Source: Chlorops oryzae (lineage: Eukaryota > Arthropoda > Insecta > Diptera > Chloropidae). From it: a stretch of DNA of 64,000 bases. The notes beneath the pieces are model-generated. The model searched no databases. It was not told where the DNA came from and saw nothing but the letters and a program-made list of their open reading frames with translations. Below, piece after piece: positions 56,114 to 64,000 of this stretch (positions are counted from its first letter, which is position 1; each line of letters begins with the position of its first letter). The DNA lies in the NCBI GenBank assembly GCA_020466095.1, contig CM035808.1, positions 78,555,863 through 78,619,862 on the forward strand. The letters run 5' to 3'. Made by a program: the position numbers and the translations under genes.

Positions 56114-57333
56114 TTTAGGCGTGTTTTACTCGATGCACATTTGCCAGAGGCAGGGATGTGGCCAACAGATTTGAGACCCGCGTCAGAGCAAACGCAGCAC
56201 TTGGGCTGATTTTTACATTCCTTCTGTTTGTGGCCGGCCTCGCCGCATCGAATACAAAGATTCCTCCGATCTGGGCCCTTACAGTGGCCTTGTATGTGCC
56301 CCATATCAAAGCACCTGTAACAGCGCTTTGGTAGAGAATTTTGAGCTCGCATCTTCGCCTTGATCCAGCCTATGGATATCGAATTTTCCCCTAAGAGCTT
56401 TTCTGCTACGGCAGTCGGTAGCGTTACGTACGCACGGACCATCTCCTGATTGTTCGGTTTAGTGACCGTAACTTTTGGCTGTTCTAGCTCATCTGGTATG
56501 AGTTTCTTGACGGCTTCCACGACCTCCTCAGCTGTCGTGAGCGCATCGAGGTCGCGTATTTCCACCGTGGTAGACGGCTTTAGTCCAGATACTTCTGCTG
56601 TATCTTGTAGAGTGCTTTTTATTTTTGCGCAGAACTCAGGGCTAATTTTTTTCCCCCTTCTCAAGTTCGAGCGAAGGCTCTTCAAAATTTCCGCATAAGT
56701 TTTGCCGTCTGCCGGTTTTATGAGAACAGCTTCGCTTTTTGGGCCTCTGGCCTTAGCAGGCTTAGGCCGCGGCGCTTTCGCCTCTTTTTGCTTGGTTCTG
56801 GGAGCAGATTTCTGCTCAGCGTCTTCTGCTTCACGCACGCTGTTTCTGCGGGATCTCGTTCTTTGCTTTTTGTGCCTTACTTCCTGCCAGCCATCTACTT
56901 TGTCGCAGATCTTTTTGCCATTTGGGGTCTCCGCGTCCGAAGGGCTGGGTAGGAGCCGCTTCTTTCGCGTAATTGGGGGCATTGTCGATGTCGTCGGCGT
57001 AGCAGCCTCCGCTTGGGCGGTCGCTGCGAGTCTCCGTTGTTCAACTTCACTGTCGTGCTTGGCTTTCTCGGCCTTAATCCAGTTCTTGCGGTACATCTCT
57101 ACCTGGTCGAGGATTTCTTCGAGCTCCATGACCCCTAGCTGCACATCTTTTTTGATGTTTCTCTGTACCCTTATTCCGGCTTTCATTTGGCGCAGGATTC
57201 TCCTCATTACTTGCAGCCCTGCTTCCTCTTCTTTCCGCATCTTCCGGATAAACTCCGTCCGAGGCGAAGAATGCGTTGGCGCAGCGTGTAAGTCTACCGA
57301 GATTGTGCAGCTCTCTTCGCTCCTCGAAGGCAT
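56110..57333 (-). CDS. R1-like ORF1, copy 1, zinc-knuckle protein
   Basis: An open frame of 407 codons. It has a coiled-coil-like charged N-terminal third, a basic Arg/Lys-rich middle (about residues 155-200), an RRM-like region (VEIRDLDALTTAEEVVEAVK, about 255) and CCHC knuckles at about 340-385: CYRCFDMGHIQGHC, CIRCGEAGHKQKEC and CCVCSDAG. Such proteins bind the element's RNA. The stop overlaps the ORF2 start. The first in-frame ATG was used; whether it is the true start is uncertain. Confidence 0.82.
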   Translation of the reverse strand: MPSRSEESCTISVDLHAAPTHSSPRTEFIRKMRKEEEAGLQVMRRILRQMKAGIRVQRNIKKDVQLGVMELEEILDQVEMYRKNWIKAEKAKHDSEVEQRRLAATAQAEAATPTTSTMPPITRKKRLLPSPSDAETPNGKKICDKVDGWQEVRHKKQRTRSRRNSVREAEDAEQKSAPRTKQKEAKAPRPKPAKARGPKSEAVLIKPADGKTYAEILKSLRSNLRRGKKISPEFCAKIKSTLQDTAEVSGLKPSTTVEIRDLDALTTAEEVVEAVKKLIPDELEQPKVTVTKPNNQEMVRAYVTLPTAVAEKLLGENSISIGWIKAKMRAQNSLPKRCYRCFDMGHIQGHCKGPDRRNLCIRCGEAGHKQKECKNQPKCCVCSDAGLKSVGHIPASGKCASSKTRLK

Positions 57334-57750
57334 CTGCGGCGTCGCTGCTGCGTATTCCGTCTCTATTCCGTGGCGTTCACTTTGAGTTGCCGCAGCCGAC
57401 GGCGTTTAATTTTCTACCACTGCCATTTTCTCAGCCAGAAGCACCGAGCTTGGCCTCTGGGCCAGAGGTTGTCCACTTTTGACTGGCGATCGGGCCAATC
57501 TACTGCTCCTAGCGAAAGGACTTGCCGCTTCCATGGCGAAGTCCACCACAATATCTCCTTCACTTCCATTTCTTTCTCCTTGTTTTGTTGATTTGTTTTT
57601 CAGTGTTGTGTCCATTCTGTTGGGTCCCAACTTCAAGCCGCTATCTCCGTTAGTGTGTACAGTAACCTTTGTGTCCCCGAGGGTGCCTTTCCAAGAGTGA
57701 GGTCCTCAGAAGGTTGACTCAGTTCCTTATGGGAGACTGAGTTCAGAGCC

Positions 57751-58237
57751 GGACGGTTCGAGCTAGGAGAGTGCTCAACTAGCGCCTGTACGGCCAAATT
57801 AATGGCGACGTAACATTGAACGTACTTGAAGATCTGCCGGATTTTAACGGGACGGAGGCAGACGCTACATTAACCCAGCAGCCATTTCCACAAGATGTCA
57901 CTCTTGCGTATTCAGGTACCAGAATGCGGCATCCACCGGCCCAAAAACGTCGATTCCTAATTGTGATCCAGATCATAGTCCATATGCGGTCCGATTCGTT
58001 TCCACCTAGATTGCTCCAGGCCGCCGCTCTCGTCTGTTTACCTTCAGTCAGGATTGACTGAAGGCTTTCCAGGGTTACCGCGTGGAGGTGAGAGTCGACT
58101 TGGAGTGAAGGCAACAAGGATTGCTCTGGCCTTTGCCATGTTAAAGGCAGTCAGGAGCGTTGCCTTGCGCCTGTCATTCCCATTAACCCCATGATAATTA
58201 TAATAATAATAATAATTATAATAATAATAATAATAAT

Positions 58238-58295
<58 letters not shown>

Positions 58296-58316
58296 TAAAA
58301 TAATAATAATAATAAT
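57751..58316 (+). mobile_element. 3' fragment of a plus-strand non-LTR element with (TAA)n tail
   Basis: Sequence ending CATTAACCCCATGATAATT runs into a (TAA)n tail at about 58194-58316, the mirror image of the tails of the two R1-like elements. GC-richer than the surroundings, without a long ORF, so only a 3' UTR or 5'-truncated piece. The left border against the R1-like copy 1 is uncertain. Confidence 0.5.
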
Positions 58317-58941
58317 TGTTGGTTTTTCGCCGTAGCCACTTTGAAGCCGGGGCTTTAAAGAACGGCAATTTAATCAACTCCTTCTTCTTTTTTGTGCGAC
58401 TTCGAAGTTCGAGTTCGAGCGACTTCTGGCCCTTCAACCGAGGCCAATCGAAGAAGTGATCTCGTAACAAACGTTCGTGCGCGCACCATCACCCTTCGCA
58501 AAAATAAGTTCGCTGATACCACTCGTCCGCGCAACACCGATCCCCAAATTAAAATTGAATTAAGAAAACACAAAAAAAAAACCGAAAAGAAAATTTAAAT
58601 TAGATAAAAGATCAAATAAACAAAAAAAAAGAGGGAAAAAACCCCCAAATTTATATTGAATTGAAAACAAAAAAAACCAAATATCTAGTGCACTAAAGTG
58701 AACTCAAGTGAAGTGTAAAAAACCTAAATCGCGAAGAAGGCAAAATTGTTTTATTTATTTTTTTCCTCTATTATCCATTTATTACATCACCGCCAGGAAG
58801 GCGCATAATTTAAAATCACAAAACCCTCCAATATAATCCGCGTCGCGTAATCGCCGATCTATTAATCGACCTACTCGGCATCCCCCAGGATCAGCAGCGG
58901 AATACCAGGTACGTCTTCTTGTTTTCCTTGCCCCTCAACTC
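58317..58941. other. No gene recognised
   Basis: About 620 bp between two (TAA)n tails. The first part is moderately GC-rich (GTTCGAGTTCGAGCGAC), the rest A-rich. It could be a leader of another retroelement. No coding motif. Confidence 0.4.
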
Positions 58942-58944
58942 AAC

Positions 58945-59087
<143 letters not shown>

Positions 59088-59439
59088 GAATAATTTTTTT
59101 TTTTTTTTAATGCGGCGAGGAGGTCAAAAATCCTTTCGGACTGCCAGAAATACGTCTTTGCTGGGTGTGTGGTGATTCCACTAAAAAAACGTCCCCCTCT
59201 CTTCTCGTTGGGGTTCCTGCCCTGGAAACGCTGTGGGAATACTTCGGGGCAGGGCCCAAATTTCGTCATAGGTGACGCTCCCTACAAATAACCCGCGGCC
59301 GGGTCCCGCTTCATGCGTTTATTTACCAGTCTGTATGATTCGACTGGGGCAGTCGGCTAGCACCGCGACTCGGGAAAGGCGGGTCCGTCAAGCCCGTGAC
59401 CCGTGCCATGGGGTCTCCCTGCCTAAAACAAACTGTGTT

Positions 59440-62437
59440 CTAGCTAATACTCGGTTCTTGATCCATAGCGTGGTCTAAGTCTCTTTTCTTCGATCTTAAA
59501 GTATCTTCGGCGAATTTCGAAATCAGCGACCAGTATGAGTCGGATTCTATCATTTTTACGATAATATTTTCGGCCGTCAATGTACCTGTCGTCCTAAACA
59601 GTTCTTCTCTTCGCGATTGCCATCTCCGACACTGAAAGAAAGTGTGTTCGACGTCGTCGTCTTCTGAATCGCCATATATGCAGTGGGAATTGAAACATTT
59701 TCCCATTCTATGGAGGTAGCGCCTAAAGTATCCATGGCCTGTTAGCATTTGCGTCAGGTAGAAGTTTACCTCTCCATGTTGCCTTTCCACCCAGGGCCAA
59801 ATGTGTGGTATGAGGCGTGCCGTCCACCTGCCGCTACCCTCGTTTTGCCATCTTTGCTGCCAGGCTGCTATAGTGCGGCCACTTAGCTCATGTTGTGCGT
59901 GTTCGTTGAGCTCGTTTGATACCTTGAGTTCGTACCGTTTTTTGCGCTCTATTGCCATCAAGTCTATTGGTGTGATTCCAGAGATTACCAATGCTGCCGC
60001 AATTGACACTGTGCGGTAGGCACTTGTTATGCGCAGTGCTAGCGTGCGTTGGACCGCCACCATAGGGCGATTGCGTATATTGGCACTTAGCGCATCAGCC
60101 CAGATTTCGCATCCGTATAGAAGGATGGACTTCCGCAAGGAGTTTGTGTTTAGAAGAGGTAGGTCCGCCCACGTTTGCCGTTAGCCGGCTAAGAGCTGTT
60201 GCGGCCTTTGAAGCCCTCTCTGAAGCATATCGAATTTGTTCTCCGAAAGTGAGTTTTGAATCCAGCTTTATTCCTAGATATTTTAATGACCTCTTTGTTT
60301 TTACCAGCTTGTCGCACACTCTCATTTCTATCTCTAGCGGAATATGTCTTCTGGTAATGAGCAGGAGTTCGGTCTTTTCTGTCGCGAGCTGTAAGCCCTG
60401 CATGCTTAGCCAGTGTTGTGTTCTTATCATGACTTGGGTAAGTCTACGTTGCGCTTCCGTTGTATCTCTGGCCGTTATTACTGCAGCCACGTCGTCCGCA
60501 TAACCAACCAAGAAGGTGTCGTCTGGCATTTCTATCCGCAAGATACCGTCGTACATGGCGTTCCAAAGGTCCGAGCCGAGAATTGACCCCTGAGCTGCGC
60601 CAGAAGTTATCGCAGTTTCCCTTGTGCCACTCTGGGTCTCGTACACAAGAACACGGTCCCGTAAGTAGCTGCGAATAACCCTACTCAAGTATTCTGGAAC
60701 TCGGAAAGTGTTTTCAAGGGCTGATAGGATTTTATCCCAGCGCGCTGTATTAAACGCATTTTTGACGTCGAGAGTGACCATAAGGATGACGGGTCTGTAG
60801 TAATGGTTCCTTAGTTGCACTGTTTCAGTTGCATCTATCACTTTACGCATTGCGTCAATTGTGGATTTTCCTTTTCGGAATCCAAACTGTCTCTCGCTTA
60901 GATCTCCTGCGAGAGAAATCGATTCTAACAATCGAAATTTTATTAACTTCTCGTACAGTTTTCCTGTTGTGTCGAGCATGCAGAGCGGCCTATAAGACGT
61001 TTGAGTAGATGTGTTGAGTTTTGCCTTCTCAATGAGTACCAATCGTTGCCTTTTCCACACCTCCGGAAAAACTCCCTGCATGAGACAGGTGTTGAACATC
61101 TTAAGAAGGGCGTGTGATCTGTGCCCTGTGATGCTCTTCAGTACTTCAGCTGGTATGCCGTCTGGACCAGGCGCTTTGTTGTTTTTAAGACTTCGTGCTG
61201 CGGCCTTGAGCTCACCTTCGGTGAAAGTTACAGCGTCTGTTGGCCTGATGTTTGTGTCTTCAGGTCTTACCGGGTGTGAGGGAAAGAGATCCGCCACAAT
61301 TTTTTCCATTGCTTCCAGGTTCATGTTCTTAGATGCTGTTCTTGATCCTAGCTTTTTCATGACGAGCTTATATCCCATACCCCAGGGGTCATTGTTTACG
61401 TCCATACAGAGTTCCATCCACTTTTGTTTCTTACTTCGAGCGATACTAATTTTAAGTTCTCTCTTTGAGATCTTGAATGCTTCAAACTCCTCTACTGCAG
61501 CACCTCGCCGGTGTGCGCTGGTGTATATGCGTCTATTTTGTACGCATATCTTTCTGGCGTTTGCAATTTCTTCGTTCCACCAGTAAACGGCTTTCCGAAT
61601 TCGGTTTCTGCACCTGGGCATGGAGGCGCTGCAAGCTTTTTCAAGGGCGTACATAGTTTGTCGAACTATTTCTCTGGCATCAGTAGATTCTTCTAAGCCT
61701 GATATTCTCATGTCAAACTCTGAGAGAAACCGCTCTTCGTCCAGCCGCTTTGGATTCCAATTTTTGGGACGGTGTTCAGCTGCCTCTTGTACACTTTCGT
61801 TTCTAGGAATTACTGTGTACGTCATGTACTAGTGGTCACTTGCTGTGAAATCTTCGAGTACTTTCCAAGATATATTCTACAATATTCTACCTGCAGTGTC
61901 TTCGCTTGCGAGAGTTAGATCTGGCATAGTTTCTTTGCAGCCGGGTCGTCTATAGGTTGTGGCCTCAGGGGTATTCATTACAACAAGCCCTAGTCTGCCT
62001 ACCAAGTCCATGACCCTTCGTCCTCGTGAGTCAGCATTTCGAGATCCCCACTCGGGCGCTCTCGCATTAAAGTCACCAGCAATAATGAAGTTTCCTTTAA
62101 AGTCACGCACTTGATCCTCAATTTTGTTGAGCTTCTCTTGATATGCCTCAATGCGATCGCTTGGGGTAAGATAGCAGCTGATAACTACCACGTCTCCGAT
62201 AAAGACGCAGACATAGCAGTTCCCTTTGCTGTATCTCAAGACAGATAACCTGCTGTTACTTGGTATCCAAATCGCCGCAGTTTTCGTATCGTCTTCTATC
62301 CAAATTCCGTTTGGTTTACATATGTATTGTTCGCTTATTACGACAAGATCTATTTTTTTTTCAACGACGAGTTGCGAAAGAAGCGCATCTGCCGTCCGAC
62401 TTCTATGGAGATTTGCTTGTAGTATTTTTAACATCAT
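59440..62437 (-). pseudogene. R1-like ORF2, copy 2: endonuclease and RT, broken
   Basis: The endonuclease part (62437-61877) has ILQANLHRSRTADALL, SEQY and AGDFNARAPEWG; stops follow around 61874 and 61832, near a small tandem repeat (ATATTCTAC). The main frame (61825-60095) has NNKAPGPDGIPAEVLK, SYRPLCMLDTTGKLYEK, QFGFRKGKST, GAAQGSILGSDLW, GYADDVAAVITARD and LKYLGIKLD. A frameshift near 60140 precedes the C-terminal block (60138-59440) with GHGYFRRYLHRMG and VEHTFFQCRRW. Inactive. Confidence 0.88.
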
Positions 62438-63165
62438 GTTGTTCTTTTTTCCCTAACTGCCATGCATGCCCTCGATCCTGCAGTGTGGCTTGCAGGTTCC
62501 AGCTTTTGTTCTTTGCAGAGGCAACAGCTTGGAGAGTTTTTGCAGTAACGCATTTTGTGTCCCTCTTCTCCACATCTCATGCAGGCATTTGTTCGATCAG
62601 GACCCTTGCATTCAGTTCTCAAGTGACCCATGGAGAAGCATCTGAAGCAGCGTTTAGCAGCTTCATGTCGCACCATTCTACATCGGCATCGCATATATCC
62701 AACTTTTATCCGTTGCATCTTGCATATGGCATTTGCGGTGTCGATAGATGCTGTAACGAAAGCACGGCATTGCTCCCTTGCATTTGCGTTTGTCACGCGC
62801 GCAGTGATTTCTTCTGCATTTGTTTCAACTGCTTTTTTGACCGCGTCGACAACTTCTTCTGGTGTTGTCAAGCTGTCCAAGTCTCTTATTTCCAGGACAC
62901 ATTTTTGTCGGAGACTTAACACGGTTGCCCTGTCTCCTAATGTCTTCTTTATTGCTCCACATAGCTGCTCACTGTTTCCGCCTTTTGATAATTCTATGAG
63001 GACATCGCCGTTTTTCGTTTTCCGTGTCGAACGAATTGGTATATCGGCTTCTTCCACTCTTATGCTTCCACGGATACCTTTGATAATGTCCGCGTATGTG
63101 GTTTCACTATTTGGCTTGATCAGCACGGCCCACAGTGATTTGAGCCCATACAAAAGTTGGTAATA
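62434..63165 (-). pseudogene. R1-like ORF1, copy 2, 3' part
   Basis: Element homology starts at about AVLIKPNSETTYADIIKG; the codons upstream, including the ATG at 63201, are flanking DNA. It contains the RRM-like segment (LEIRDLDSLTTPEEVVDAVK) and knuckles CFRCFSMGHLRTEC, CMRCGEEGHKMRYC and CCLCKEQKLEPASH. The TGA stop overlaps the ATGATG start of ORF2. Truncated at its 5' end. Confidence 0.82.
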
Positions 63166-63558
63166 AATAGAAGGAGTACTCCGTTTTGTGAAATTTAGCA
63201 TGTATGTTAATTTAAGGTTGCTGATTCCAAAAATTTAATTTAATTAAATGTACACCTTATATTTTTCTCAAAAATCGGGTTTTTGTTCCAAATTTTGCGC
63301 CTTTTCAAAGCATTGTAAATACAAAATAATCAACAAATATTGCCATTTATTAATTCATATTTTTTACGCCAAATTTCTTCTTTTTAAAACTGATCTTTTC
63401 ACTTAAAGAAATGGTTTCGGTTTTAAGATACAATTTTTTAAATGAGTCCACTTTTGCGCTCACCAAGTCCTATGGAACATCGATTGCATGAAGACACCTA
63501 TGTGTTTTTATAGATTTGAAATAGTTCTTTTAGAACGAAAAAAGAGTAAGTTTTTATT
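63166..63558 (-). other. 3' flank of the right-edge gene
   Basis: AT-rich DNA with no coding signal. On the minus strand an AATAAA lies within about 15 bases of the stop codon of the spliced gene that ends at 63559. Confidence 0.5.
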
Positions 63559-64000
63559 TTAATTATCTTCATAATTTTTGTTACAATCTTCTTCGTTCAA
63601 AATGTAATTTTGAACATACGGATCCTCCACACAATATTGTTTATTGTATTTATTTTTCCTCATGCTCACTAGTTTTGGATCTGAAGAAAGAAGCAAATGC
63701 GTTATTAGATCCATATTTGAACTTTCCCTTGATACTTTGCGAGTATGGTGCAATCTAGTATGTCGAATGGTTTTATGAGTAGCTTCTAAAGCTTCTTCAG
63801 ACAATAAACCTGTAAAATATTTTGTGTTAATGTTAAATAATCAATGCAAAGGACTCTAAGTCATACCTATTGGCATGTCGAAGTATTTTGTGACATCACA
63901 TCCATGAAATAAGACTTTATGAACTGAGCTTGGCATGTAGTACCAATTGTACAGCTCTAAATATAAGTTCCTTGTATCTGTTAGGAGTTGGTTAAATTCT
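63559..64000 (-). CDS. 3' end of a spliced gene, Transib/RAG1-like C-terminus
   Basis: Two exons on the minus strand: exon from beyond 64000 to 63867 (donor ATAG|GTATGA), a 57-bp intron (63866-63810, ending TTTTACAG), and a last exon 63809-63559. The joined protein reads WYYMPSSVHKVLFHGCDV, FDMPIGLLSEEALEATHK, HTRKVSRESSNMDLI and LLLSSDPKL, then a charged tail. The SEE-x-x-EA-x-x-x-K pattern after an H-K-x-L segment resembles the module that carries the last catalytic Glu in Transib and RAG1-type proteins. It may be a transposase-derived gene or a degraded element; the rest is outside the window. Confidence 0.5.

Larger units (their letters stand above)
52846..57750 (-). mobile_element. R1-like non-LTR retrotransposon, copy 1
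   Basis: On the minus strand: ORF1 with zinc knuckles, ORF2 with endonuclease and RT, a short 3' UTR, then an A-run (plus T-run at 52925-52938) followed by an (ATT)n tail reaching about 52846. The 5' end is near 57700-57750, where plus-strand material of another element begins. Both the ORF style and the Cys-His motif after RT fit the R1/LOA group. Two frameshifts damage ORF2. Confidence 0.82.

Overview
This window looks like a repeat-rich stretch of an insect nuclear genome, most likely a higher fly (Diptera). The evidence is the AT-rich DNA with GT-AG introns of 57-64 bp, a YTH-domain gene whose closest recognisable relatives are insect/animal Ythdf proteins, Himar1-type and mellifera-type mariners, and BEL, mdg3-like Gypsy, Jockey-like and R1-like retroelements. 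There are no bacterial operons, no CRISPR array, and no tRNA or rRNA gene that I can recognise. Almost everything left of 43 kb is transposable elements inserted into one another.

Layout, left part (1-43 kb). A BEL/Pao element (1-7223; its 5' LTR lies off the left edge) sits in a minus-strand mdg3-like Gypsy element, D (7224-10090). D lies in an older minus-strand Gypsy element, C, which is seen as a protease piece (10091-10849) and a gag piece (39346 to about 41200). C is split by a 28.5-kb composite, LTR element B (10850-39341, target duplication GCTC). Inside B are a Himar1-like mariner (12079-13370), a Jockey-type element (13503-18542) and a piggyBac element (20516-34873). Inside the piggyBac are a second Jockey fragment (21999-23008), LTR element A (23199-32713, target duplication CTCG) and a foldback element (33740-34785, 9-bp target duplication). 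Inside A are a second Himar1-like mariner (26564-27858), a hAT-type MITE (28370-28815) and an unclassified 1.7-kb inverted-repeat element with six copies of GTGTYGCACGTTAC. A mellifera-type mariner with an open transposase frame follows at 41669-42956.

Middle part (43.7-52.8 kb). A near-perfect 152-bp hairpin lies just upstream of the last two exons of a host gene encoding a YTHDF-type m6A reader (44001-45002, + strand). No upstream exons were recognised, so the transposon pile-up may occupy a very large Ythdf intron. Further right are several inverted-repeat elements, one carrying a nested hAT MITE (48753-49306), and a broken coding relic of unknown identity (49358-49876).

Right part (52.8-64 kb). 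Two minus-strand R1-like non-LTR elements with (TAA)n-type tails, both frame-damaged, flank the 3' end of a third, plus-strand non-LTR element. At the right edge is the 3' end of a minus-strand spliced gene whose C-terminus resembles the last catalytic module of Transib/RAG1-type proteins.

As a system, the clearest new candidate is the pair of LTR elements A and B. They share LTR ends, a leader and an unusual membrane-spanning ORF, but no reverse transcriptase or integrase is visible in either, so they look like non-autonomous relatives that depend on another Gypsy element. The nested order is supported by target-site duplications read directly from the sequence. Family names come from recognising motifs, not from database searches.
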